DNA from: Muscardinus avellanarius
Lineage: Eukaryota; Chordata; Mammalia; Rodentia; Gliridae
Reading direction: 5' to 3'
Length of the DNA: 64,000 nucleotides
NCBI GenBank assembly: GCA_963383645.1
Contig: OY726563.1
Location: forward strand, 42,240,331-42,304,330
A program made the translations under genes and the position numbers. The notes below the pieces were generated by a model that made no database searches, was not told the origin of the DNA, and saw only the letters and a list, made by a program, of their open reading frames with translations. Shown in pieces: positions 10,940 to 21,720 of the stretch. Position 1 is the stretch's first letter. Each line of letters begins with the position of its first letter.

Positions 10940-11035
10940 GGAAGGGCTAAATGAGTGATGTGTGCATGTATGCATCCTCTACCATCTTGTATCCCATTGA
11001 GATGTATGACTACAGTGTACCAATAAAAAAAAGAA
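10940..11035 (+). mobile_element. L1 3' end, sense fragment
   Basis: CTACCATCTTGTATCCCATT, GATGTATGACTACAGTG and CCAATAAAA are the reverse complement of the L1 3' ends found at 4,860 and 17,204. Confidence 0.7.
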
Positions 11036-11536
11036 CGGGAAAAAATCATTTAATTTTTGTCAACCACACTTCATGTCCTTGTTCTGGAAATACTTGCTTC
11101 AGTTCCACACTGTTCTGTTTATCTCAGCTTCTCTTCAGTTCTTCCTCAGCTTCCTGAACTCCTAATGCGGAGTGTTCTGGGCTTGGCATTATCCTCTTTT
11201 CTCTTCTGTCTTTTATGGTCATTTCACCTTATCTCATGGTTTTAAATGTCATCTGCTGTCAACTCTCAAATTTTTATCTCAGACTCAGAGGTTTCCCTTA
11301 AATTACAACTTGTACCTCTAACTGCCTATGTACTATCTCCACTTGACTAGCTAATATATTTTTCAAATTTAAGTCTGTTATCCTGATTTGATCAGTACAC
11401 GAAGTATGCATTTCAAATCATCCCGTTTTACCCCATAAATATGGACAATTATTATATCAATTGAAAATAAAACTTAAAAGGGAAAAATATTAAGGATGGA
11501 TGTGTTTGTGTGTTTGTACTACTTCAAATTTTGCGA

Positions 11537-11622
11537 CTTTGTTTTGTACTGCCAGGGATGGAACCCAGGCCTTGGTCATGTGAGGACAGGGTTCTAACAC
11601 TGAGCTATATCCCAGGCCCTAA
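11537..11622 (-). mobile_element. ID-type monomer SINE
   Basis: CCAGGGATGGAACCCAGG, CTAACACTGAGCTATATCCC without a 7SL-like head: a solitary tRNA-Ala-derived unit. Confidence 0.65.
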
Positions 11623-11689
11623 ATTTTGCAACTTAATTGCTAATTCGAAATGATTTCTCAGTAAAAGTTTTTAAAAAGGCAAACCAACA

Positions 11690-11898
11690 ACCAAATATGG
11701 CAGGCACACTTGTAATCCCAGTAGTTTAGAGACTTAGACAGGAGGATCACAGGTTTATAACCAGCCTCAGCAATTTATCAATACTCTCTACAGTCTAGCA
11801 AGACCCTGTTTCAAAATCAAAAAAATAAAAAAGGCTTGGGGTATAGTATATTTGGAGGCAGAATGCTACTGTATTCAATACTCCATACTAAAACAAAA
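11690..11898 (+). mobile_element. Dimeric SINE
   Basis: ATATGGCAGGCACACTTGTA to TATTCAATACTCCATACTA, old copy inside L2. Confidence 0.75.
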
Positions 11899-12564
11899 AA
11901 AATAAAAAACAGGCAAACCTACATACAAATGGTTAAAAAACGGATTTTCTGATCTCCACCCTCCTCCAAACCCATGCATCCTTGATTATTCCCAGTTGCT
12001 AGGGCCACAGACTTTGGGCTCATCCTGGACTGGTCTCTGTTTTTAATCCTCACATCCAACCCATCAAGCAAATCCTAATGGTGCAACCTTGAAGACAAAT
12101 TCCTCTTATCTTTTTCCCTGCAATCACCCTGGTCCAAGCCACCGTTATCTCTTGCCTGCATTGCTGAAATCGCCTCCTAACCATGCTTCTCCTCCCACCT
12201 TTGCCCTCCTGTGTAATTCAGTAACCAGAGAAATCCTTTTAAGAGAGGAGTCAGATCCTATTACCCCTTTGCTTAAGCCATCCCTTGGCTCCCCAGCCAT
12301 GGCTCAAACAAGAAAGAAATCAAAGTCCTTATATAGCTAGTCCCTCATCACCATTTCTGCTGCCCTTGCTTACCCAGTTTCTATCACACCCGTTGTTTAC
12401 AGTCACATGGGACTAAGAGCCTTCCTACTTGTTTTTCCTGGATCTCATCATAGTAACCTTCTTCCAGGCACCAGCATGGCTTCCTGTCTCTTTGCCTTTG
12501 AGTTTTTTCTCAAGTGCTACCTTCTCCAGTGCCTCCTCCTTCTCCCTCCGTCTCTCACCCCCCC

Positions 12565-12762
12565 TCTCGGTATTAGGGATGGATCCCAAGGATATTCTAC
12601 CTCCAAGCTACACCCCCATCTCTGTTTTTTATTCTTTGAGACAGGGTCTCACTGAGTTGCGGAGGGCCTCACTAAGTAGCTGAGGCTGTCCACGAACCAT
12701 GATCCTCCGGTCTCAGCCTCCCGAATGCTGGGATTACAAGCGTGCGCCACCACGCCCGGCTT
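12565..12762 (-). mobile_element. Dimeric SINE, young
   Basis: GGTATTAGGGATGGATCC to GCGTGCGCCACCACGCCC; inserted in L2. Confidence 0.85.
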
Positions 12763-12920
12763 CCCAGTGTCTCCTTCTCTTAAGACCATCTTTGATTAGT
12801 TTAAATTTTAACTCTCTGAATCTCTTTAAATATCCCTTTGTGGCTTAATTCTTTTATGGCATGCACCTTCCATGTATATCACATAATATTCTGTGTGCAT
12901 GTCTGTGTGAGTGCGTATGG

Positions 12921-13209
12921 GGGCAGTACTGAGGACTGAACCCAGGGTATTCTATCTCTGAGACAAATACTCAGCCCTTTGTGTGTATGTGTGTGTGTGT
13001 GTGGGGGGGTATTGGGGATGAAATCCAGGAGCCTTCTACCTCTGGGCTACACTCCCAGATCTATTTTATACTTTATTTGGAAACAGGGTCTCACTAAGTT
13101 GCTGAGAGCCTAAGTAGCTGAGGCTGGCTTCAAACCTGTGTGATCCTCTGTCTCAGCCTCCCAACCTCCCAAGTACTGGGATTACAAGCAAGAGCCATCA
13201 TGCCTGGCT
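12921..13209 (-). mobile_element. ID-like piece and dimeric SINE
   Basis: 12,921-12,980 is a lone tail half (CAGTACTGAGGACTGAACCC). 13,006-13,209 is a full copy preceded by (TG)n and a run of seven G. Confidence 0.75.
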
Positions 13210-13213
13210 AAAA

Positions 13214-13217
13214 CCCC

Positions 13218-13248
<31 letters not shown>

Positions 13249-13545
13249 GGTGGTACTTGGGTTCCTGGAAGCCCTTCTACCTCCGGGCTACACTTCCAGA
13301 CCTATTTTATATATTTATTTAGAAACAGGGTCTCTTAAGCCAGCAAGGTTGCCTCCAAACCAGCGTGATCCTCCTGTCTCTGCCTCTCCAGCGCGGGGAT
13401 TACAAGCGTGCGCCACCATTTCCGGCTAAAGCCAATGTTTTTTTTTTTCTTTTTTTGGGGTGGTACTGGGGTTCCTGGAAGCCCTTCTACCCCCGGGCTA
13501 CACTCCCAGACCTATTTTTACATTTTTATTTGGAAACAGGGCTTA
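13214..13545 (-). mobile_element. Two copies of the 'CTTAAGCCAGC' SINE subfamily
   Basis: 13,217-13,427 is full length with a T38-like tract. 13,438-13,545 is truncated after GGAAACAGGG. Both carry GGTTCCTGGAAGCCCTTCTA in the tail and differ from the main family. AAAGCC repeats flank the second. Confidence 0.85.
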
Positions 13546-13570
13546 AAGCCCATTTTTAAAAAAAGCTTAT

Positions 13571-13744
13571 TTTTGTTGTTATTTTGAAACAGAATCTTGC
13601 TAGATTTCTTAGACTCTTGCTACATTGCTGAGATTGCCCTCAAACCTGTGATCCTCCTATCCCCTATCCCCTATCCCACTCTCCTATCCCCTTACTTGTA
13701 ATTCCAAGTATTTGGAATTACAGGCATGGACCACTGTGGCTGGT
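13571..13744 (-). mobile_element. SINE head, old
   Basis: TTTTGAAACAGAATCTTGC to GCATGGACCACTGTGGCTGG, with a (CTATCCC)n expansion at 13,660-13,692. Confidence 0.7.
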
Positions 13745-13899
13745 TTAAGTCATTAAGAAAAACTAGAAAATAATTTGACAAGAATATATTCTATTTTTTG
13801 TTGTTTTGTTATTGTGAGTCCATTATCCTGGTAATCTCTAGAATCTAACAACAGTAAATAAATTAACTCTAAGACATAATGGAGGCAAAAGAGGGAAAC

Positions 13900-13985
13900 A
13901 TGGGGGTGCTGGGTACATGTTTGCTTCTATCACACTAAACCTCAATAGGTATGGTTACAATGCATCAATAAAAGTATATTTTAAA
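13900..13985 (+). mobile_element. L1 3' end fragment
   Basis: GGTATGGTTACAATGCATCAATAAAAG-like end (sense), continuing from CACACTAAACCTC. Confidence 0.5.
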
Positions 13986-13997
13986 AGAGCGAAGACA

Positions 13998-14543
13998 CAG
14001 CCGGGCGTGGTGGTGCACGCTTGTAATCCCAGCATTCTGGAGGCTAAGACCATAGGATCGAGGTTCACTGACAGCCTCAGCTACTTAGTGAGGCCCTCTG
14101 CAACTTAGTGAGACCCTGTTTCAAAATAAAGAATAAAAAATAGGGCAAGGGGTGTAGCTTGGAGGTCAAATGCCTCTGGGTTCTATCCCCAGACCTGCAA
14201 AAAAATGTGCGAAGACAGGAGGATCTCCAGTTCAAGGCCAGCCTCAGCAACTTAGTGAAATCCTCAGTAACTTGGTGAAATATTGTTTCAAAACAACAAT
14301 GACCGGGTGTGGTAATCCCAGCATTCAGGAGGCAGAGACCGGACAGCCTCAGTTACTTAATGAGGCCCCTCGCAACTCAGTGAGACCCTGTTTCAAAACA
14401 GATAAAAACTAAAAAATAGAACTGGTGGTGTAGCTCAGAGGTAAAATGCCCTGGGATTCCATCCCCAGTACTGCAAAACAAACAATAAGGCTGGGGTTTT
14501 AGCTCAGAGGTAAAATGTCCCTGGGTTCAATTCCCAGTACCAA
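13998..14543 (+). mobile_element. Cluster of SINEs, one split by another
   Basis: 13,998-14,200 is a full copy. 14,208-14,300 is a head whose tail appears at 14,489-14,543, with a full copy (14,301-14,478) inserted in the linker. Confidence 0.8.
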
Positions 14544-14744
14544 AAAGAGATAATGATTTAGAAATTATTCTTCATATTCTAAAGGTATTTAAAGTGACCA
14601 CAAAATATGTAAAAATGAGATAATAGGGTTAAAGGAAGATAAAGAAAAAATGAAACTAGAGATGTGGTTGATAAAAATTTAATGTATAAAGTTCCATTTA
14701 TCTGCTAGAGGTAGACCATTTGACCCCATAATTTCTTTCCTTTT

Positions 14745-14943
14745 TTGTAGTACTGGGAATTGAACCCAGGAACATTCTACCTCTGAGCTACACCTCCAGC
14801 CCTTTTTATCTTTTATTATGAAACAGGGTCATACTAAGTTGTGGAGGGCCTCACTTGGTGGCTAAGGCTGGCCATGAACCTGTGATCCTCCTGTTTTAGT
14901 CTCTCAAGTACTAGAATTACAAGCATGCGCCACCACGCTCAGA
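14745..14943 (-). mobile_element. Dimeric SINE
   Basis: TTTGTAGTACTGGGAATTGA to GCGCCACCACGCTCAG. Confidence 0.85.
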
Positions 14944-14949
14944 TAACCT

Positions 14950-15780
14950 CATAATTTCTGCTGGCCATTGCAAAAGAGGAAGAAGACAAGGGCATGATTC
15001 ACAGGCCCATTCCTATGGGCAGCAATGTCCTCTTTCAAGAGCTGCATTCTTTACCAGTAGATGGTGAACATTCCATATGTTGAAAGTAGGGAACAAGCTT
15101 TCCAATGCCCTTTAATCTGAGCCTACTGTTAAAAGACCATTCTTCTGGAACTATGTGACTGGCTGTTTACTTCCACCATATGTACAGAAGCTGCTATCAT
15201 CTTCTTTAGAGATAAGGGCACAGGCTCAGAAGTAAAATCTCTTGCTCAAGCCTGGATTCCAAACTAGCTTTCAGCTCTCTCATAGTCTGTCATTTGGAAA
15301 ACAAGGTCGTTGTTTTCCTACTTGGTGGAACTCTCTGGAAGATTTTCTTTATTGGCAGGCTTTCCCAGTGCCACTGCCACCGACTACAATAGGAGTCACA
15401 GATGAATTTGGGGTCCTGACACTAAGTAGCCATTACAGACCAGGGAACTTGCTTAGTCTGTGTGCCTCAACCCACTCTTCTGCCAACTGGGCATGATAGA
15501 AACTGCTCCTCTCAGTTCTAAAGGTGGAGTGAGGATAGAAGGGAGAAAGAAACATGCAAACGCTCTGAAAAGTAGAAAATACTCTGGAAAATGATGTATT
15601 AAGCCCAGCATTTATTGAATCCCTGCTGTGATCTGGGTACTATGTTAAAGCTGTCACAGTACTACTCAAAGTGTGGTCTGCAGCCCAGTGTTGTCCACAA
15701 ACTTTTTGTTAGTCTGTATAAACCAGAATAAAATTGTGAGTCATTATTTCCAAACCTTAACAACAATTTGACAGAGTATT
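14950..15780. other. Non-coding stretch, mostly unique
   Basis: No conserved frame. CTACTCAAAGTGTGGTCTGC near 15,662 resembles the ends of hAT-Charlie DNA transposon relics, but the rest does not let me name one. Confidence 0.4.
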
Positions 15781-15790
15781 GAATATAATA

Positions 15791-15992
15791 GTAGCCATGT
15801 GGGGTAGTACATGCCTGTAATCCCAGCACCTGGGAGGTTGAGCCAAGAGGTTTGCTGGTTCAAGACTAGCCTCAGCAACATATGGAGACTCAGCAACCTA
15901 ATGAGACTCTGTTTCAAAACAAAAATTCACAAAAGAGTTGGGGATGTAGTTTGGAGTTAGAGTGCCTCTGGGTTCAATACCCTGTATCACAC
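15791..15992 (+). mobile_element. Dimeric SINE
   Basis: TAGCCATGTGGGGTAGTACA to GGTTCAATACCCTGTATCAC. Confidence 0.8.
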
Positions 15993-16059
15993 ACAAAAAA
16001 GATGTAATTGTAAAAACATTGGGCTTGCATTTTGTATGTTTTTGGTTTTGCCCCCCCCC

Positions 16060-16487
16060 CTTTTTTGTAGTACTAGGGATGGAACCCAGGGGCATTCTAC
16101 TGCTGAGCTACACCCCCAGTCCTATCTTTTAGTCTTTTTATATTTTGAAATAGGGTCTCACTGAGTTGGGAAGGGCCTTGCTAAGTAGCTGAGGATGTCC
16201 ATGAACCCTTATCCTCCGGTCTCTGCCTCCCAAATGTTGGGATTACAAGTGCGCACCACTGCCGGGCGTGGTGGCGCACGCTTGTAATCCCCGCGCTTGG
16301 GAGGCAGAGACAGGAGGATCGAGCAGGTTCGAAGCTAGCCCCGCGCGCTGGCTTAGGAGACCCTGTTTCCAAATAAAAATGCAAAAATAGGTCTGGGAGT
16401 GTAGCCCGGAGGTAGAAGGGCTTCCAGGAACCCCAGTACCACCAAAAAAAAAAAAAAAAAACAAGTGCGCACCACCACATCCAGCTG
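16060..16487 (-). mobile_element. Dimeric SINE interrupted by a young SINE
   Basis: The outer - copy is 16,060-16,259 and resumes for its last bases at 16,461-16,487 (GTGCGCACCACCACATCCAG). Confidence 0.9.
16261..16460 (+). mobile_element. Young SINE of the 'CTTAAGCCAGC' subfamily
   Basis: Full length from GCCGGGCGTGGTGGCGCACG to CCCCAGTACCACC and a long A tail. Flanked by the exact 15-bp duplication ACAAGTGCGCACCAC (16,245-16,259 and 16,461-16,475). High CpG content and a clean tail show a recent insertion. Confidence 0.95.
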
Positions 16488-16652
16488 GTTTTGCTTTTTT
16501 AAAAGTAATTCACTTGTGCTGTGTTTTAGGAAAGAATAGGTACACAGTGGATTTAGGGGAAATGGGCCTAGTTCAAGTCTAATCTAGACTTGGATTTGTC
16601 TCACATAGGGGATGATCTGACCCGGATTTTTATTCTCATAAAAATCCCTTTG

Positions 16653-17095
16653 TCAGCCGGACGTGGTGGTGCATGCTTGTAATCCCAGCATTTGAGATGC
16701 TGAGACAGGAGGATTGCAGTTCGAGGAGAACTTCAGCTACTACTTAGTGAGGCCCTTTGCAACTCAGTGAGACCCTGGTACAAAATAAAGAATAACAAAT
16801 AGGGCTGGGGATGTAGCTCAGAGGTAGAATTCCCCTGGGTTCCATCCCCAGTACCGCAAAAACAAAACAAAACAAAGCAAAACAAAACAAAACAAAAACC
16901 TTTGTTAAAATATATGCTTGCAGCTGGACATGGTGGTGCATGCCTCTAACCCCAGAACATGGGAGTCTGAGATAGGAGGATTACAGACTCAAGACCAGCA
17001 ATTTAGTGAGACCCTGTGTCAAAATAAAAAATGAAATAGGGCTGTGGGTATAGCTCAAAGTTAGAACACCCTTGGGTTCAATTCCCAGTACTACA
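16653..17095 (+). mobile_element. Two dimeric SINEs
   Basis: 16,653-16,859 (AGCCGGACGTGGTGGTGCAT start, (AAAAC)n tail) and 16,921-17,095 (AGCTGGACATGGTGGTGCAT start). Confidence 0.9.
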
Positions 17096-17105
17096 CACAC
17101 GCCAG

Positions 17106-17152
<47 letters not shown>
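17095..17152. repeat. (CA)n microsatellite
   Basis: Grown from the tail of the preceding SINE; interrupted once by GCCAGCACG. Confidence 0.95.
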
Positions 17153-17154
<2 letters not shown>

Positions 17155-17203
17155 TGCTGAACCTAATTAGAGAATAATAAAGGATTTTTGCATATCATAG
17201 ACT

Positions 17204-17588
17204 TTCTTTTTTATATTGGTGCATTGTAGCCATACATCTTAATGGTGTACAAGATGATAGAGGCATACATGCACACATCACTCATTTAGCCCTTCCTCAA
17301 TTTCTGTCCCCCCTTTCCCTCCTTCTCATGTTTGGCTTGCTTACTGATTGACATTTTATGAATGTATATCACATACATTAGGACATTTCTCATATCCCCC
17401 TCCTACCTTCTTCAGTTAGGTTGACTTATTTGCTAATGCTAAGTGAGATTAGTCAGTTACTAAAAAGTAAAAAAATTGGATGATTTCCCTAATATGCGGA
17501 AGCTAGGGAGAAAATGGGTTATAGAAGGAACTCTAGATGAAGAAAGAGAAACCATAGATGAGCAAAAAGGTGACTTTCTAACATATGT
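17204..17588 (-). mobile_element. L1 with 5' inversion (twin priming)
   Basis: 17,204-17,435 is - strand L1 3' UTR (TATTGGTGCATTGTAGCC). From about 17,436 the neighbouring L1 segment runs on the + strand (GCTAAGTGAGATTAGTCAG, CCCTAATATGCGGAAGCTAGG, CCATAGATGAGCAAAAAGG). Compared with the uninverted copy at 4,860-5,541, the two parts meet at the same L1 position. TCATAGACT flanks it at 17,195-17,203 and 17,589-17,597. Confidence 0.75.
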
Positions 17589-17715
17589 TCATAGACTAAC
17601 AATCTTTCTTTGGCTGACACTAAGGAGTAAGCTAACTAGCTCTTCAATCAAATCTTCATCATCCTTGGTTGGTTGTTCAAAATTTTTTTGTATTACTTAC
17701 AAAATATAATTGAGT

Positions 17716-17880
17716 CATACATGATGGTGCATTCTGTAATCCCAGTACTTGGGAGGCTAAGACAGGAAAATGCAGGCATAAGGACAGCCTCAGCAACTTA
17801 GTGAGACTCTGTTTAAAAAAAAAATAGGCCTGGAGGTGTACCTCAGAGGTAGAAAGCCCCTGGGATCAATACCCAGAACC
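17716..17880 (+). mobile_element. Dimeric SINE
   Basis: CATACATGATGGTGCATTCT to GGGATCAATACCCAGAACC. Confidence 0.8.
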
Positions 17881-18160
17881 AATATATGTATTTACAAGAA
17901 ATATGTATAATATATAAATATACTTTATGTAAATATAATATTTTGCATATTTAAATATACAAACTATTTTGTGTAAATATATTTAAATATATTATGTAAA
18001 TATAATATATTTGAATATATAAATATATCTTATGCAAATACAGTAACTTTATATAAATATGAATATATTTTATGTAAATATATTTTCATATTTATATGTT
18101 TAAATATATTTATGTAAATATGTATATATTTTATATATAATATATATAAAAAGTGCAGGA
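17880..18160. repeat. AT-rich repeat of ATGTAAATATATTT-like units
   Basis: About 15 imperfect units built on TATGTAAATATA / TTTAAATATA, with extensive self-complementarity. Confidence 0.9.
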
Positions 18161-18822
18161 AACAAACTTTCCATGGCACAGAATTGAGAAAGTACACAGC
18201 TCTGCATTTTGCTTTTTCCACATGATGGATTGATAATTTTACGTATGAGTACATGAAAAGCTTTCTTAATCTATTTTTTATTGTATAAATGTTGTTATTT
18301 ATCTGATTAGTCCCTTACTGAAGGACATGTGTTTATTTCCAATTTTTTTTATTGCAAACAAGGCTACAGGAAATAACCTTGCACACACAACATTTTGCAT
18401 CTATAAAAACATAACCAGAGGAGAAATTCTGAGAATGGAAATTTGGAATCAAAGTCCTTATATTTAATTTTTAATACTTACTGTGACATTGTTCTAATTG
18501 ACTAATTACAGACCCACCAGCAATTTATCAGTATTTTATACTTTGCCAGTGGTATCTCACTATAGTTATCATTAGTAATTCTCCATTTATTAGGTTAACT
18601 ATTCCTTATTGACATAGAGACTTGTTAGTTTTGATACTCAGGCCTCCAGGAATTTCAATTAATTTCAGATCATTCAATCAGAATTTTCCAACCTACTGCT
18701 TTAACAGGTCCCCTGAGCTAGAAAACCTTTTTTATTTTATTATTTTATTCTGCCCCATTTTTTTCAGAACTATCACTGCCATTCCTTAAGCACTCCAGAT
18801 ATTTAACTTTAAAACTATATTC
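18160..18822 (-). mobile_element. Decayed L1 3' region (probable) and unassigned AT-rich DNA
   Basis: TTATCTGATTAGTCCCTTAC, TTCCAATTTTTTTTATTGC and GAGAAATTCTGAGAATGGAA follow the reverse of an old L1 3' end. No gene. Confidence 0.45.
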
Positions 18823-19459
18823 CGCTGGGCATAGTGGCACACGCTTGTAACCCCAGCATTTGGGAGGCTGAGACAGGAGGATGGTAGTTTGTGAACAGCC
18901 TCAGCTACTACTTACTGGGGCTCTTTGCAACTCAATGAGACCCCGTTTCAAAATAAAGAATAAAAATAGGGCTGGGGGTGTATGTCAGAGATAGAATGCC
19001 CTTGGATAAAAAAATAAAACCATATCCCAAGCCGGACATGATGGCACATGCTGGTAATCCCAGCATTTGGGAGGCTGAGATAGGATGCATCTGGGTTCGC
19101 AGGCAGCCTCAGCTACTTAGTGAGGCCCTTTGCAACTCAGTGAGACCCTGTTTCAAAACAAAGGATAAAAAAATAGGGCTAGGGGTGTAGCTCGAAAATA
19201 GAATATCCCTGGGTTCAGTCCCCAGGACCATACACACAAAAAACCCCAATATCCTAGCCAGGCTTGGTGGTGCATGATTGTAATCCCAGGACTTGGAAGG
19301 CTGATACAGAAAGATTGCAAGTTCAAGATCAGCCTTAACAACTTAGTGAGACTTTCAGCAACCTAGCAAGACTCTGTTTCAAAACAAAAACCAAACTAAT
19401 AAACAAAACCAAAATGGGCTGGGGATGTAGCTTGGAGGTAGAATGTTCCTTAGTTCAAC
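18823..19459 (+). mobile_element. Three dimeric SINEs in tandem
   Basis: 18,823-19,006, 19,029-19,231 and 19,255-19,459, all + strand and each with head and tail. The first tail is cut short. Confidence 0.85.
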
Positions 19460-19469
19460 CATCATTATT

Positions 19470-19690
19470 AGTAATACTAGCTAACATTTGTTGAATGCTT
19501 AATCTGTTCTAACTATTCTACATCTACTAATATATTTAAACTTATTGTCCCATTTTACAGATAGGAAACTTGAAGCAGAGTGAAATTAGATACCAGAATA
19601 AGGGGACACAGCTCATATTTGTCTGAGTCTGGTTGCTGTTGAGCACAGACTGTGTCTCCAGAACCCACTGTCACAGTTACTTTGTTTTGC
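19470..19690 (+). mobile_element. MIR relic (probable)
   Basis: AACATTTGTTGAATGCTTAA and CCATTTTACAGATAGGAAAC are MIR-family phrases. Confidence 0.5.
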
Positions 19691-19844
19691 AATTTGCAAA
19701 AGATAAAATGTTCCTTTTTTTGAAATGTAATTTTTTTGAAATGTAGTCCCCAGCTGGAGCCCTCCAAGCTTTTAGCGGTCAGTGGCGACACCAAGTGGCC
19801 ATTATGGTGTACTGCCACCTCTTCATAACTCCTTTTCCCTTGGT

Positions 19845-20074
19845 GGTTTTTTTTGTTTTTTGTTTTTTGTTTTTTTCGGTACTGGGGATAGAATTCAGGG
19901 CCATTCTACCCTCGGGCTACATCCCCAGCCCTATTTTTTATTTTTTATTTTGAAGCAGCGTCTCATTGAGTTGCAGAGGGCCTCACTAAATAACTGAGGC
20001 TTTTGGCGAACCATGATCTTCCTGTGTCAGCCTCTCAAATGCTGATTACAAGTGTGTGCCACCATGCCTGGCTC
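19845..20074 (-). mobile_element. Dimeric SINE with long (TTTTTTG)n end
   Basis: TCGGTACTGGGGATAGAATT to GTGTGCCACCATGCCTGGC. Confidence 0.85.
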
Positions 20075-20506
20075 CCCCTTGCTTTCTGAAATAAACCTAT
20101 ACCCCAAGTAAGGTTAGTATGATGCTTTTCAGAGATAGCTTTGAACACTTGATTTCCAGAGACAAATTTACATCCGGCCCTATTGCCATTCTTCAATTTA
20201 TCAAGAGGAGACATCTTTCTCAAGGTTAGCTTGCACTTTGGACCTTCTTTCTATCTTTTCAAATATTACTCCATTATTTGTCTGCCTATTAATATCTCAT
20301 TTATTTCTGTTTCACCAGTGTCTTTTCCTGCTTTGCCTACAAATGATCTTTTTCTATCTGCAGTTACTAGGCAAAAAAATGCAAGCAAACAAACCTCTCC
20401 TTGAAAATCCACCCCAGATTCTTAAAGAAGAGTTCCAGTAAAGAGATTTCATTGCAGGAAACCCTCTATTTAACAACCTAAAATAAACAAAACTTTCTTA
20501 ATTCTT
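20075..20506. other. Non-coding stretch, no gene seen
   Basis: Short open frames only; nothing recognised. Confidence 0.4.
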
Positions 20507-20951
20507 AGCTGGGAGTGGTGGCACACACCTGCGATCCCAGTACTTGGGAGGCTGAGACAGTGGAATCACAGGTTTGAGGACAGCTTCAGCAAAGTAATGA
20601 GATTCTCAGTAGCCTAGAGAGAACTTGTTTCAAAATAAAATAAAGGGAGCCCAGTGTGGTGGTGAATACTTGTAATCCCAGTATTTGAGAGGCTGAGACA
20701 GGAAGATATGGGTTCGTCGCCAGCTTCAGCTACTTAGTGAGGCCCTCTGAATCTCAGTGAGACCCTGTCTCCAAATAAAGAATAAAATATAGGGTTGGTG
20801 GTCTAGCTAGGAGGTAAAATGCCCCTGGGTTCAATCTCCATTACCACAAAAATAAATGGCTGGGGGTGTATCTTGGAGGTCTATATTCCTGGGTTCAGCA
20901 TCCACTACCACAAAACAAACAAACAAACAAACAAACAAACACACAAACACC
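20507..20951 (+). mobile_element. SINE split by a second SINE, with (CAAA)n end
   Basis: Outer head 20,507-20,647, inner full copy 20,648-20,846, outer tail 20,857-20,911, then (CAAA)n to about 20,951. The insertion is again in the A-rich linker. Confidence 0.85.
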
Positions 20952-20963
20952 CTCTCAATTCTT

Positions 20964-21033
20964 GGGCTAGGCTATAGCTCAGTGGTAAAGCATATGTTTA
21001 CCATTCATAAGGCCCTGGGTTCCATCTCTAGAA
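20964..21033 (+). mobile_element. ID-type monomer SINE
   Basis: GGCTATAGCTCAGTGGTAAA, CATAAGGCCCTGGGTTCCA: a solitary ID element that keeps the full tRNA-like A and B boxes. Confidence 0.75.
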
Positions 21034-21517
21034 CAAACGACAAAAACAACAAACCCAAAACAACTAAGTCAAAAAGCCCTCAATTCTTTATCACTTTTTG
21101 GATTAAGTACAAATTTCAGTTCAAATTCAGGATCCTTCAAAGTTTTGGGTTTATCTACCATAAGTCCCCTGCTCTGCCCTAGGCTGCAGCTGTAAAGTGA
21201 TAACAACACTTGAGTGACCATTACTTTTAAAATTCTCTTTGTTCTCTAAAGTTGTAGACAATCAGAAACTGCTTGAAATCATATCAGTGAGAATAAATCA
21301 TCCCACATTTGTCTGTAGGACACAAGTTTCTTGGACTCAGAGAAGTAGTCTTGATTTCCAGTCCACGTGCAGTTTCAGATAAGGGATACCCTGAAACATC
21401 ATTCCACATCTATCTTTTCTTTGGGCTTGTCAGGATATAAAATTTTAGATCTGATGGTGACCCTATGTGGCACAGTCTTTTTGCTTTTAGCTTACTTCGT
21501 TTAAATACACCTAAAGT

Positions 21518-21720
21518 AGCCAGGCATGGTGGTACATGCCTGAATTCCTAGTTCTTGGGAGACTGAGATGGGAGGATTTCAGGTTTAAGACCAGCCTCAG
21601 CAACTTAGCAACTTAGTAAGACCTTATTTCAAAATAAAAATAAAATGGGACTCAGGGTGCAACTTGGAGGTAGAATGCCCCCTGGGTTCAATCTCCAGAA
21701 CTGAAATGAAATAAAATAAA
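21518..21720 (+). mobile_element. Dimeric SINE
   Basis: AGCCAGGCATGGTGGTACAT to GGTTCAATCTCCAGAACTG, then an AAATA-rich end. Confidence 0.85.

Larger units (their letters stand above)
11050..12895 (+). mobile_element. L2 LINE relic, interrupted
   Basis: Pieces 11,050-11,390, 11,940-12,560 and 12,763-12,895 follow L2 in order: CTCAAATTTTTATCTC, ATCTCCACTTGACTAGCTAA, ATCCAACCCATCAAGCAAATCC, TCCTTTTAAGAGAGGAGTCAG, CCATCCCTTGGCTCCCC. SINEs at 11,690 and 12,565 and an ID piece interrupt it. Confidence 0.65.

Noticed and set aside
16181..16480. Open frames with 'WYWGSWKPFYLRATLPDLF'-like peptide, also at 13.4, 29.9, 35.1, 35.4, 37.5 and 59.4 kb
   Set aside because: The same peptide recurs because it is the translation of the antisense strand of the young SINE subfamily, not a protein family.
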